64,000 nucleotides of DNA from Luzula sylvatica (taxonomy: Eukaryota > Streptophyta > Magnoliopsida > Poales > Juncaceae): contig OX326959.1 of the NCBI GenBank assembly GCA_946800325.1, positions 31,100,527 to 31,164,526 on the forward strand, read 5' to 3'. Below, piece by piece: positions 24,566 through 36,190 of the stretch. The notes beneath the pieces were generated by a model. That model ran no database searches. It was not told the DNA's origin and saw only the letters and a list, made by a program, of their open reading frames with translations. The number at the start of each line of letters is the position of its first letter. The first letter of the stretch is position 1. The position numbers were made by a program, and so were the translations under genes.

Positions 24566-25194
24566 AACTACTCAACTTTTTTTAATCAAAATTTTTGAAC
24601 AAAATTAAATTACATTCATGGTTAATTTTGTTGTTGCTTAAAAAAAAAAACAACTCAATATTATTCATATTTTTTTGTTATTTTACATGGAAAGACTCAT
24701 GGTTCTATCTATTTATACACTAGCTTAGGTACTCCCTATTTTTTGTTGTATCTGGAACTAATCACATTCTAGAATAATTAATTCATTCATGGCTCATCAA
24801 TTGTGTTAACTAACTCCAATTTGTATTGTAATGGAGTTATCCATCATATGCATTCCTACCCCCTCTAAACACACAGTCTCTAACAGTCATTTCTTGATTG
24901 GACCGTCAAGATTTCTAAGTTAAAAATCAATCTAACGGCTCATATTTGTCTTGTTTTTTTAGTGTACATTGAAAGAAAGGGTATATTTGTAATTTTTGTA
25001 CCTTTCTGATCTAACTCTTTCTTTCCATGATGAACCAAAAAACAAAAGCCTGGTCGAGGAGCATGAATGAATTAATAGTCTTGATAAATTAGGGTCAGGG
25101 ATAATGGGAAAAATGAAAAAAGAAAAAGAATAGGAAAAATATGTCTTGTTAAAAATATTGTTTTTTAATGCTGTACATAATATGTGGAGGATCG
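24566..25194. other. AT-rich intergenic DNA, no gene seen
   Basis: Nothing recognised. Confidence 0.5.
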
Positions 25195-25530
25195 ATATTT
25201 CAAGATGGGAAATTATACCATGCCCCCAAAACCCATCACCACACTCACGATCCCATTCTCTTTTGTTTTTTTTGGGTTGGGTGTTAATCCCCAACTCCAA
25301 TTTGCACCCCACTCTCTCTCCAAATTAATTAATGCTTCGAATTAACAGTTAATTTTGAGTAAATTAACACCTCATATTAGTACCTAATAATTCATTAATT
25401 CAATTAACTGTTAATTCGAAGCATTGTTAATCGAGTGGGTAATTTTTGGGAGATGGATAGGGTATCAAGGATGTGGTGATGGGTTTGGGGTACCGTAAAT
25501 GGCCTCTTTCAAGATTGTGGTTAATTATGA
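25195..25530. mobile_element. Foldback/MITE hairpin element
   Basis: A perfect 22-bp inverted repeat, 25333-25354 against 25402-25423 (TGCTTCGAATTAACAGTTAA and its inverse plus two bases), surrounds a 47-bp spacer. Imperfect pairing continues outward for over 100 bp: CCAAAACCCATCACCACA at about 25224 pairs with TGTGGTGATGGGTTTGG at 25470-25486, and TTTCAAGATGGG pairs loosely with the CTTTCAAGATTG region on the far side. The frames at 24959-25312 and 25146-25328 are shadows of the arms. No target duplication was resolved. Confidence 0.65.
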
Positions 25531-25735
25531 AAAACCATATTACTTACTTTTTTCGCATAAAAAACCGTGCAACCGTTCGAAAGAATATTCTCGGTATCAA
25601 AATTAACGAGAAGGTGACGAAATGCAAAAAGAAAGAGTCATTAATCCCTACCATTCGAAGTATTTTGCCTTTTGGAGTCTCTTAATTGAGGAACAGATTA
25701 TAATAAAAAAAATGAAAAAAAAATAGGGCAAAAAA

Positions 25736-26056
25736 AACTATTTTTCTGGATATTTTAAAAAAATCCATATTTATTTGGAAACTTCAAAAAACATTTTCTA
25801 ACAAATTTTTATTTTCAAATAACTCACTATAGGATTAAAATTAAGCAACGATGATGTCAAATTTTTTTCATGACCAAAATACTCTTTTTATTACGTATTC
25901 TAAAAAAAAAAAAATGTAACACCATCAATGGTTAAATTTAATCTCTAGAGTATTTGAAAATAAAAATTTGATAGATGAGGTTTTGAAGTTTCCACAAAAA
26001 TAAGATTTTTTTTTTTAAATATCCAAAACAGATAATGAGTGTTTTGAAAATTTCAC
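25736..26056. mobile_element. Internally deleted relic of the 15378 Mutator-like family
   Basis: Landmarks match 15378-16274 in order: GGATATT, GGAAACT-CAAAAAA, AATTTTTATTTTCAAATA, ATGACCAAAATAC, GTATTTGAAAATAAAA, GAAGTTTCCA and a final TTTTGAAAATTTC. At about 320 bp it is roughly a third of the complete copy and clearly older. Its G-run position is not expanded. Confidence 0.7.
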
Positions 26057-26059
26057 AAA

Positions 26060-27420
26060 AAAATATACTCTTTGGTCCTATCTAATTTCGTATAAATTTC
26101 CCAACAATTAAAGAGGACAAAAAATGACGAGAACTAGTGAAGTGGTTCTCGCTTTTTTCTTTAGCATTGACTTTTTGTCATGTCTTTATTTCGTAACAAA
26201 AACAAATTGAGGTATCTTAATGAAATTAGAACTTGATCGAATTTCGAATAATTCCAATCCCTTTTTATGCATTTGATTTGATCTAGTCTAGTATCTTAAT
26301 GAATTAGACAGTCAAACTAATGAACAATAAATATAAGAAAAAAAGAGCTTGTTCCTATTAAACATGTCATAAATAATCTTATATTATCTTAGTTTATTAC
26401 AAAATTAAAATCGTTCTCAATTTCGTAATATTGACTTTGCGGGAGTCGACAAAGAATATTTTTAAAACTCCAACCCTACAAAGAATTCTTACAAAAAATC
26501 TCGAAAGTTAAGGATTGTTTCATAATATTCAAAAGAGTCAGGAGGTTTTAAAAAATATTTCGGCTATTTCTTTTTAGTAAATAAAAATAGAATAAGCAAA
26601 ATAAGCAAACCACACACGGAATAACACACAAAGAGACACAGAAGATCACTGGTTTCGTGACCTTATAACAATCTGGCATCCCCTGAGGCAAAAGTTATAT
26701 TAAACATCCCTGCGCTCGGTTGCCCTATTCTACAAAACTCCCACAAAATATCAACTGGACGGTGTATGTGAACCAAGTGCATCCCTGTACATCAAAAAGG
26801 GTTAAATTATGGACCGACTCCCACAGATAGATAGCCAGCTAATGCATATTTAATACTACATATACACATTTTCATTCTACAAAAATATACTAATGATGAT
26901 ATGGAAGCATCAATTGTAAGAAAATCACTCATTAGCCAGTAGGTGATTGTTCGTAAGAAAAAGAGTAAAATTAAAACCGTGAGTTATGAAGGCACTAAAG
27001 GATTCCCGTGGTATCTACTGGTCCCCTAATCAAACCGTACGATCGAGGCGCAATCACATCAGCGCCGTCCGTGGCCACGTTTCGGTCTCTCGACCAAATT
27101 TGTGGAAAGTTTCATATATACCCTTCAAAAAGCAAAAATACCAAATTTGTTCTTCTAAAAGAGAAGCAGCGAACAGAAAAATTCATATTTTTGGAAGAAA
27201 TAAAAAGCTATCAAACATACTTAACCTTTCCTAACAAGAAACAGGCAATCACCATGATTAATGAAATGGGGAAATTTCATATGTACCCTTCAAAAAATGG
27301 AAATATCAAATTTAACCTTCCAAATACATAAAATATCTACTTTGCCATTCTAATTTCATGTTTATAAACAAAAGTGCAATTTTAAAAAGTTCATATATAC
27401 TCATGCAAATACCAAATTTT
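26060..27420. other. Intergenic DNA, no gene seen
   Basis: AT-rich with a slightly GC-richer patch at 26640-27080. The phrase GAAATTTCATATGTACCCTTC and a close variant recur at about 27106 and 27270. Overlapping frames at 26986-27331 have no domain. Confidence 0.5.
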
Positions 27421-27428
27421 AACACTAA

Positions 27429-27458
27429 CTAGCTTTTGCCCAGCACAAATTGCGCGGG
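27429..27458 (-). mobile_element. Candidate Helitron 3' terminus
   Basis: Read on the minus strand, the segment is a CCCGCGC..GTGCTGGG hairpin-like region followed by CAAAAGCTAG and then T. Helitrons end in a short GC-rich hairpin a few bases before CTRR-T, so this fits a diverged Helitron 3' end whose body would extend to higher coordinates (27460 onward). The hairpin pairs imperfectly and no 5' TC end or Rep/helicase was found. Confidence 0.4.
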
Positions 27459-27635
27459 AGTTCTCGAGTTAATAACGATTATTTTTTCTATTGTGTAATT
27501 ATTTTTTTAATTTCATTTTTTTATGTTGTATCTGATACATTATATTTATTTACGTGATGTTGTAATTGAGTGTAGTTTCTTGTGAAAATTGAGTTGTCGC
27601 GGAATATTTAGATCCGATGAATACAAATCGCAATT

Positions 27636-28050
27636 GAGTATCTCGGCCATTTCAAAGTAGCTTCTGGATTAAATGCTGCTCTCCATCTCTTCGCAATAAA
27701 AATTATGCCTAAAACATGAAAAAAATTATCAACGGTCATAATTAAAATATTGGAAATGACGAAATTACCCCTCAATGAATGTGGCTGAGTATTGTGGCCA
27801 TTTTGAAGTAGTCTTTCGGGTATAATACTGATCTCCACCTCCTCGCACTCAAAAACCATTCCATTCTGCCTAAAACACGAAAGAAATTATCAACATTTAG
27901 AATCAAAATATTGTAAATGACAAAAATAGCTCTCGCGGAATGCGACTGAGTATCGTGAACATTTTTATGTAGCCTTGTGGGTTTAATTTTGCTCTCCATC
28001 TCCCTCGCACTCAAAGCCATTCCATTCTGCCCGAACGAACTCGTTTCGGT
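27636..28050. repeat. Degenerate tandem repeat, units of about 151-161 bp, 2.7 copies
   Basis: Units begin GAGTAT at 27636, 27787 and 27948. Each carries a GCCATTT- or AACATTTT-like block, CTCCATCTC or CTCCACCTC, CGCACTCAAA (units 2 and 3), GCCTAAAACA and AAATTATCAACnnT. The overlapping minus-strand frames (27608-27859 and 27772-28074) resemble each other only because they read through the same repeat. The repeat may be internal to the candidate Helitron that would end at 27429. Confidence 0.7.
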
Positions 28051-28059
28051 TGCACCAAT

Positions 28060-29760
28060 CATAACCAAAATCATGGTCTCGAGTCAGAATAAAATTACCA
28101 TATTACCTGGCCCTGCAAAGGTCCCGGATTTCTTTCTCTCTTTTCGATTTCCCGAAATATAGCAAAGTCCCAACGTTTTTCCGAATCTGGTGTTGCGTAT
28201 TTACGTTTAAGCAGGGCTTTTCAACATTTAAAACCCTAAATGACTCTAATTGGACCACAAGAGCATGGTATTCGTTGAGTACGTTAAGGGTCGATCCACA
28301 AAGAGGGTTGAGTACTGGCGGCGACTTCTGATTCACAATTCTACTCGATCTAAAACTGAGGTTTGTAGGTAGATTCGGGACAGATTTTAACAGAAAAGAA
28401 ACGATTTTTTAGTATAGGAGAGGACTCTAGGGTATTTGAATTCTACTTGGATGATTTGGTGTGTTCTAAAGGTTGCTAAACGCTCTCTCGAAATCTGACT
28501 TTGGTGGAGGTGTTATCATATTCTTCCTAAACCGGCTCTCGCTCGTGACTAGACGTATCCAACCTAAACACTCTTGCTCTCGCTGACTATGCCTAAGAAA
28601 GACCGTTACGCTCTATGCTAATCCAATAATCCCGTGGGTGACGTGTACCAATGTTCTTAGAATACAACGGTCCAAGTTTGTGCGTTTACAATCTGGTTTC
28701 TCACTCCGCTCTCGCTTCGCAAGGTTAACCTAAAACGATCTTAACTACTTGGTTTGACGGGTTTATTTGAGGGCTTAAACAATCCTAAACGTCCACTCTC
28801 GCTACTTAGTCAAGGATATCCTAACCTATGTCACTTAGGCTGGCCTAAACACATACAAACGGTTAATTAAGACGAGTAATATCAAGGCACAAAACACAAA
28901 TCAAATCTGAAAGAAACAGAGCATATAATACTACCAAAACATCACAAGTATTAATGAACCCTAAACCCTAGATAAATGTTTAGCTACTCATGTTCGACAA
29001 CAAAACAAATCTAAATATCAAATACATCATAAAACTAAACACGAGAAAGAGTAAACCGATTTGTTGACGAACGTCTTCTTCTTCGTAAGCTCCGGCTCCT
29101 AAACGACGTGATCTTCTTCGATGGTTGACGGCTGCGAAAAGGTTTATGAGGCGAGTCGAGAAAGAGGGGGATGAGAGGTGGATGGTGGCTGGTGAAAGGA
29201 TGAAAATAGAAGATGAAAAGGTAACCCTAGCAAAGGCAGCGATAGTCTTTTATAGTCGATGGCTAGGGTTAGGTCACAGCAGACATGGCTGTGGAAAGTC
29301 GGCCCATATCAGGGTGTGGGCCACGAAATATGAGGTATGAATTATGCAATCTTTTAGAGGATTCCTTCCAGAAGTTATGGCAACTTGAATCACCAAATTT
29401 GGAGTTACCAATCAAAAGTTATGGCCATTTTATTCCTTGCCAAATTCTGAGATTCTGCAGCTTCTTTTCATTTTTTGATCTACCAACAATAATCACGATT
29501 TTGGCTTGTTTTGCACTGTGAAAGCTTGGAACGGTGCCGAGACCCTCGATACTTGCATTTCTTCACTTCTAGAGGCCTTTTATCCTGTATTGTACCTAAA
29601 TCTGCAAATATACTCAAACAAGATGCCCACGAACAATTCTCGTGGTTTTGTTAGTATTTTGACGTTTAAGAGTTCATTTAGTACAATTTCTAAAATGTTT
29701 TAAGTCCAGATGAGCGCGTAAAACCCTATCATATTCGCACTCATCATCTGGTTTACTTAT
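28060..29760. other. Non-coding dispersed-repeat-like region
   Basis: Less AT-rich than its surroundings. It contains a recurring GCTCTCGCT or ACTCTCGCT motif (about 28536, 28579, 28708, 28794), each before a tract containing CCTAAA or CCTAAC. Short frames at 29125-29340, 29285-29521 and 29506-29703 show no domain. I suspect non-coding parts of a retroelement, but no polymerase, integrase or LTR pair was found. Confidence 0.35.
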
Positions 29761-29789
29761 GAAATTATAATTATCATTAAAATCTACAA

Positions 29790-30320
29790 AAAATAATATA
29801 ATACGACAAATATTTCAAAAAAACCCTGTCTTTAAAAAAATGAAATTATCACATATATCCCTAGTAAATATGAAACTTATATACCCGTATAAATATATGA
29901 AAGTAATGATATAATTTGACAAATATAAAAAGTCTATATTTAAAAAAAACCTAAAATTTGAATGAATACCCCTACAAAAATCTGAAATTATCATATATAA
30001 CCCTATAAAAATATGAAAGTAATGATATCATATGAAAAATATTAAAAAAAAAAATTGAAAAATATATATAATTAACATGTATCAAAAAACTGAAATTATA
30101 ATATATGTATCCTAATATAAATCGGAAATTAATGATATAATATGAGAAGTTGAGAACTATCACAAAAAGCTTCTATGTTTTAAAAAATCTGAAACTATGA
30201 TGTATCCCCCTAAAAAAATATTAATTATCATATATATCCCTATACAAATCTCAAATTAATGATGTAATATGTGGAATAAAATAAAAATTGTATTTGAAAA
30301 AATAAAAAATTAACATGCAT
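29790..30320. repeat. Decayed tandem repeat with units of about 110-127 bp, directly left of the satellite
   Basis: The phrase AAAGTAATGATAT or AAATTAATGATrT recurs at about 29901, 30017, 30127 and 30254. Between occurrences are repeated TGAAATTATCATATATAACC-like blocks. The sequence is not related by eye to the 124-bp satellite that begins at 30337, although the period is similar. Confidence 0.6.
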
Positions 30321-30336
30321 ACCTCCGAAAAAAATT

Positions 30337-33300
30337 GTATCGTATCTTTTACTACATAACTTTTCACCAAATTTCACAAACACTAAGAAAGTTTGTTTTT
30401 CGATTCAAAACAAGATTTTAACGCTTTGAGGAGTTCAAATAACATGTTTTTAGATCATTTGTATCGTATCTTTTACTACATAACTTTTCACCAAATTTCA
30501 CAAACACTAAGAAACTTTGTTTTTCGATTCAAAACATGATTTTAACGCTTTGAGGAGTTCAAATAACGTGTTTTTAGATCATTTGTATTGTATCTTTTAC
30601 TACATAACTTTTCACCAAATTTTACAAACACTAAGAAATTTTGTTTTTCAATTCAAAACAAACTTTTAACGCTTTGAGGAGTTCAAATAACGTGTTTTTA
30701 GATCATTTGTATCGTATCTTGTACTATATAACTTTTCACCAAATTTCACAAACACTAAGAAAGTTAGTTTTTCGATTCAAAACAAGATTTTAACGCTTTG
30801 AGGAGTTCAAATAACGTGTTTTTAGATCATTTGTATCGTATCTTTTACAAAAAAACTTTTCACCAAATTTCACAAACACTAAGAAAGTTTGTTTTTCGAT
30901 TCAAAACAAGATTTTAACGATTTGAGGAGTTCAAATAACATGTTTTTGGATCATTTGTATCGTATCTTTTACTACATAACTTTTCACCAAATTTCACAAA
31001 CACTAAGAAAGTTTGTTTTTCGATTCAAAACATGATATTAACGCTTTGAGGATTTCAAATAACGTGTTTTTAGATCATTTGTATCGTATCTTTTACTACA
31101 TAACTTTTCACCAAATTTCACAAACACTAAGAAAGTTTGTTTTTCGATTCAAAACAAGATTTTAACGCTTTGAGGAGTTCAAATAACATGTTTTTAGATC
31201 ATTTGTATCGTATCTTTTACTACATAACTTTTCACCAAATTTCACAAACACTAAGAAAGTTTGTTTTTCGATTCAAAACATGATTTTAACGCGTTGAGGA
31301 GTTCAAATAACGTGTTTTTAGATCATTTGTATCGTATCTTCTACTACATAACTTTTCACCAAATTTCACAAACACTAGGAAAGTTTGTTTTTCGATTCAA
31401 AACAAGATTTTAACGCTTTGAGGAGTTCAAATAACATGTTTTTAGATCATTTGTATCTTATCTTTTACTACATAACTTTTCACCAAATTTCACAAACACT
31501 AAGAAAGTTTGTTTTTCGATTCAAAACATGATTTTAACGCTTTGATGAGTTCAAATAACATGTTTTTGGATCATTTGTATCGTATCTTTTACTACATAAC
31601 TTTTCACCAAATTTCACAAACACTAAGAAAGTTTGTTTTTCAATTCAAAACAAACTTTTAATGCTTTGAGGAGTTCAAATAACGTGTTTTTAGATTATTT
31701 GTATCGTATCTTGTACTATATAACTTTTCACCAAATTTCACAAACACTAAGAAAGTTAGTTTTTCGATTCAAAACAAGATTTTAACGCTTTGAGGAGTTC
31801 AAATAACGTGTTTTTAGATCATTTGAATCGTATCTTTCACTACATAAGTTTTCACCAAATTTCACAAACACTATGAAAGTTTGTTTTTCGATTCAAAACA
31901 AGATTTTAACGCTTTGAGGAGTTCAAATAACGTGTTTTTAGATCATTTGTATCCTATCTTTTACTACATAACTTTTCACCAAATTTCACAAACACTAGGA
32001 AAGTTTGTTTTTCGATTCAAAACAAGATTTTAACGCTTTGAGGAGTTCAAATAACGTGTTTTTAGATCATTTGTATCGTATCTTTTACTACATAATTTTT
32101 CATCAAATTTCACAAACAGTAAGAAAGTTTGTTTTTCGATTAAAAACAAGATTTTAACGCTTTGATGAGTTCAAATAACATGTTTTTGGATCATTTGTAT
32201 CGTATCTTTTACTACATAACTTTTCACCAAATTTCACAAACACTAAGAAAATTTGTTTTTCGATTCAAAACATGATATTAACGCTTTGAGGAGTTCAAAT
32301 AACGTGTCTTTAGATCAATTGTATCGTATCTTTTACTACATAACTTTTCACCAAATTTCACAAACACTAAGAAAGTTTGTTTTTCGATTCAAAACATGAT
32401 ATTAACGCTTTGAGGAGTTCAAATAACGTGTTTTTAGATCATTTGTATCGTATCTTTTACTACATAACTTTTCACCAAATTTCACAAACATTAAGAAAGT
32501 TTGTTTTTCGATTCAAAACATGATATTAACGCTTTGAGGAGTTCAAATAACATGTTTTTGGATCATTTGTATCGTATCTTTTACTACATAACTTTTCACC
32601 AATTTTCACAAACACGAAGAAAATTTGTTTTTCGATTCAAAACATGATATTAACGCTTTGAGGAGTTCAAATAACGTGTTTTTAGATCATTTGTATCATA
32701 TCTTTTACTACATAACTTTTCACCAAATTTTACAAACACTAAGAAAGTTTGTTTTTCGATTCAAAACATGATATTAACGCTTTGAGGAATTCAAATAACG
32801 TGTTTTTAGATCATTTGTATCGTATCTTTTACTACATAACTTTTCACCAAATTTCACAAACACTAAGAAAGTTTGTTTTTCGATTCAAAACATGATATTA
32901 ACGCTTTGAGGAGTTCAAATAACGTGTTGTTAGATCATTTGTATCGTATCTTTTACTACATAACTTTTCACCAAATTTCACAAACACTAAGAAAGTTTGT
33001 TTTTCGATTCAAAACATGATTTTAACGCTTTGAGGAGTTCAAATAACGTGTTTTTAGATCATTTGTATCGTATCTTTTACTACATAACTTTTCACCAAAT
33101 TTCACAAACACTAAGAAAGTTTGTTTTTCGATTCAAAACAAGATTTTAACGCTTTGAGGAGTTCATATGACATGTTTTTAGATCATTTGTATCGTATCTT
33201 TTACTACATAACTTTTCACCTAATTTCACAAACACTGAGAAAGTTTTTTTTCGATTCAAAACATGATTTTAACGCTTTGAGGAGTTCAAATAACGTGTTT

Positions 33301-34351
33301 TTAGATCATTTGTATTGTATCTTTTACTACATAACTTTTCACCAAATTTTACAAACACTAAGAAATTTTGTTTTTCAATTCAAAACAAACTTTTAACGTT
33401 TTGAGGAGTTCAAATAACGTGGTTTTAGATCATTTGTATCGTATCTTGTACTATATAACTTTTCACCAAATTTCACAAACACAAAGAAAGTTAGTTTTTC
33501 GATTCAAAACAAGATTTTAACACTTTGAGGAGTTCAAATAACGTGTTTTTAGATCATTTGAATCGTATCTTTCCCTACATAACTTTTCACCAAATTTTAC
33601 AAACACTAAGAAAGTTTGTTTTTCGATTCAAAACAAGATTTTAACGCTTTGAAGAGTTCAAATAACGTGTTTTTAGATCATTTGTATCGTATATTTTACT
33701 ACATAACTTTTCACCAAATTTCACAAACACTAAGAAAGTTTGTTTTTCGATTCAAAACAAGATTTTAACGCTTTGAGGAGTTCAAATAACGTGTTTTTAA
33801 ATCATTTGTATCGTATCTTTTACTACATAACTTTTCACCAAATTTCACAAACACTAAGAAAGTTTGTTTTTTGATTCAAAACAAGATTTTATTAACGCTT
33901 TGAGGAGTTCAAATAACATGTTTTTGGATCATTTGTATCGTATCTTTTACTACATAACTTTTCACCAAATTTCACAAACACTAAGAAAGTTTGTTTTTCG
34001 ATTCAAAACATGATATTAACGCTTTGAGGAGTTCAAATAACGTGTTTTTAGATCATTTGTATCATATCTTTTACTACATAACTTTTCACCAAATTTCACA
34101 AACACTAAGAAAGTTTGTTTTTCGATTCAAAACATGATATTAACGCTTTGAGGAGTTCAAATAACGTGTTTTTAGATCATTTGTATCGTATCTTTTACTA
34201 CATAACTTTTCACCAAATTTCACAAACACTAAGAAAGTTTGTTTTTCGATTCAAAACATGATATTAACGCTTTGAGGAGTTCAAATAACGTGTTTTTAAA
34301 TCATTTGTATCGTATCTTTTACTACATAACTTTTCACCAAATTTCACAAAC
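30337..34351 (+). repeat. 124-bp satellite array 1, about 32 monomers, forward orientation
   Basis: GTATCGTATCTTTTACTACA recurs at 30337, 30461, 30585, 30709 and 30833, exactly 124 bp apart, and continues to 34351. Each monomer contains TTTTCACCAAATTTCACAAA, TTTGTTTTTCGATTCAAAAC and TTTTAACGCTTTGAGGAGTT. Monomers differ by a few substitutions. A variant block (CAATTCAAAACAAAC followed by GTACTATATAAC) recurs at 30649, 31641 and 33376, spacings of 8 and 14 monomers, showing segmental duplication within the array. One indel (GATTTTATTAACG near 33888) breaks the period. The right edge is cut inside a monomer where a CACTA-like end starts. The short frames inside are by-products of the repeat. 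Confidence 0.97.
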
Positions 34352-34560
34352 CACTACAACAATACAGGCATACGGTGACACTTGCTATTTGGCATTTGAC
34401 TATATGCTGTCATTGCTTGTATAAAATGCGGCATTAACTGATTAATCCTGCTGTTGTGTTATAAAAGACAGCATTTTGCGTTAAATGTCGGGAATACCAC
34501 TGTACAACTGCATTTTGTTTCGAATGCTGTTATTGAGATAAAATCATAGAAAAAATAAAT
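34352..34560 (+). mobile_element. CACTA (En/Spm-like) transposon terminus with subterminal repeats
   Basis: CACTACAACAATACAGGC starts exactly where the satellite monomer is interrupted. CACTACAA is the standard opening of plant CACTA elements. The next 200 bp hold short subterminal repeats in both senses: TGCTGTCATT, TGCGGCATTAA, TGCTGTTGTG, GACAGCATTTTG and AATGCTGTTATT. This is the usual structure of transposase-binding CACTA ends. No matching TTGTAGTG right end was found up to 42527, so the element is truncated or its other end has been rearranged. The gene-fragment island follows directly, which suggests captured sequence. Confidence 0.6.
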
Positions 34561-34732
34561 GCTATCAAAAGATATTTAATACACGTATTATTTAAGTTGA
34601 ATGAATAAACATAATAATACATATAGGCTAATATGCAATAGGAAAAAAATGTACATGATAATACATGATATAGCCGAATTTGCACCCAAAAGAGCCCAAA
34701 TGAGACAGCCCACAACCCTTCTCCCCCCAACC

Positions 34733-34849
34733 CATCTCATTCTCACACGCATGCGCCCCCAACCCCAAACCATCTCATTCTCACACGCATGCGCCCCCAA
34801 CCCCAAACCATCTCATTCTCACACGCATGCGCCCCCAACCCCAAACCCA
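34733..34849. repeat. 38-bp tandem repeat, three copies
   Basis: CATCTCATTCTCACACGCAT starts at 34733, 34771 and 34809. Each unit ends GCGCCCCCAACCCCAAAC. The copies are identical, so amplification is recent. The proline/histidine-rich frames across it (34601-35153) are by-products. Confidence 0.92.
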
Positions 34850-35041
34850 AGTACGCAGCCCGAACCCTCTCATCCTCACGCACGCTGCTAGGATTCTCTC
34901 ACCCTCGCGCGTCAGCCGTACCCAAACCCAACAAACTCACACCTCACACCTTACGCCTCACGTCTCACGCTCAGACCTGTACGAAGCATCTATCTACGGC
35001 AGAAAAGAAGTGCCGTCGTCGAGGCGCATTTTTGATGAAAA

Positions 35042-35115
35042 TTTGGCGCGATTTCATTCCCGCCATTCCAAAATCAGCCAAATAATTGGCTTACCGCCGG
35101 GTCTCCTCTATAAAT
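35042..35115 (+). promoter_or_regulatory. Promoter-like segment with two E2F-type sites, inverted CCAAT and TATA box
   Basis: TTTGGCGC (35042-35049) and TTCCCGCC (35057-35064) fit the plant E2F consensus TTTSSCGC exactly or nearly. ATTGG (inverse of CCAAT) lies at about 35086, and TATAAAT at 35109-35115 would place a start near 35140. This spacing resembles the core promoter of a cell-cycle-regulated plant gene. No matching coding exon follows immediately, so it is probably a captured promoter fragment; activity is unknown. Confidence 0.45.
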
Positions 35116-35148
35116 TCAGTAGTCATGGCTTTGATTCCCTCTCTTTTT

Positions 35149-35225
35149 GTTAGTAAGTTCTTTTTTTTGTTAGTAATTTCACTCTTTTTGTTAGTAATTT
35201 CACTCTTTTCGTTAGTAATTTATTA
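35149..35225. repeat. 20-21-bp tandem repeat, four copies
   Basis: GTTAGTAAkTT recurs at 35149, 35169, 35190 and 35211, separated by TTCACTCTTTTT-like spacers. It lies just downstream of the TATA-containing segment. Confidence 0.8.
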
Positions 35226-35229
35226 TCAG

Positions 35230-36098
35230 TTTATAGTCTCTAATTGTGATTTTTTGTGTGCTCTGCACAGTTATAAGCTCTGATGTATTGCGGTTTAGTT
35301 TACTTTATAGCTAAAATGTTCTTAATTCATGAGTTATATTTTTTACCATTCGAAATGTTCTTAATTTCTGAGTTTATAATGCTCTTTAGTTCCTGAGTTC
35401 ATAATGTTCTCTATAGTCTCTGATTTTTTGTGTTTTATTTGGAGTTAAAATGCTCTTAATTCCTGAATTTGTAGTCTCATCCAATTAGGTTTTGGTCTTT
35501 GTATTAAACTGTTTGGACAGTATGTCAGATCAATTTAGGTTTTGGTCTTTGTATTAAGCTGTTTAGACAACATATAAGATCAATTTAGGTTTTCATATTT
35601 AATATAAATATTTTCCCCACTGAAAATTACTTAGCAGATGTAATCATCTTCACATTTTCATTTCGGTGAATAATATGTATGTCAAGGTTTTCACATTTTA
35701 GATTTTCCCCACTGACAACATATAAGATCAATTTAGGTTTTCACATTTTCATTGATAAATATGTATGTCAAGGTTGCTGGCGACATGTTCGATGAAATGC
35801 TTAACAAATGCTTATTCTTTCCCGAGTCCGTGTTTAGCAATATAAATATTCTGAGTTTCGTTATTTTTATTAAAATGTAATTTTGAGTTCTTTATTTGTT
35901 TGTTTTTATCTGATTTATTTTCAATTGTTGAGCTTCACAGCATAAATTCCCACTGTTTTGAAGTGGAGCACACTTTGTACACTTCGGTATTTTACTATTT
36001 TGTTCATTTAATATCTTAGGTTATTTTAGTTCTTAACTTTTGTAGGAATTGTAGATTTTACTCTATTTAATTTAATTATATTTTCATTTTTTAATTAG
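35230..36098. other. Intron-like or leader-like DNA, no gene recognised
   Basis: T-rich, resembling plant intron sequence. It contains a local duplication of TTTGGTCTTTGTATTAA (35491 and 35541) and a recurring AGATCAATTTAGGTTTT (about 35528, 35578 and 35724). Confidence 0.45.
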
Positions 36099-36190
36099 GG
36101 GAAAAATTAATATACAACCATTTCGGCCTCCAAAAAACCGAAGATGTTGTGACTGCTTGCTACATGAGTGGTACCGCTGGTACACTGAAG
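36099..36190 (+). pseudogene. Exon-like fragment, unknown gene
   Basis: A 92-bp open segment is preceded by a T-rich tract ending in AG and followed by GTAAAT, as a plant internal exon would be. One frame reads GKINIQPFRPPKNRRC, then CDCLLHEWYRWYTEG. I do not recognise the family. The segment lies on the same strand as the starch-synthase fragment 760 bp downstream but need not belong to it. Confidence 0.3.

Noticed and set aside
28060..29760. LTR retrotransposon body
   Set aside because: No reverse transcriptase, integrase, primer-binding site or LTR pair could be found.
30337..34351. CENP-B-box-like motif in the monomer
   Set aside because: TTTTTCGATTCAAAAC superficially resembles part of it, but the required CGGG half is absent.
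33121..34424. Similar plus-strand frames in array 1
   Set aside because: Same cause, on the opposite strand because the array is inverted.
34601..35153. Three overlapping plus-strand frames with Pro/His-rich repeats
   Set aside because: They are produced by the 38-bp tandem repeat and a CT/CA-rich region; no domain and no agreement on frame.
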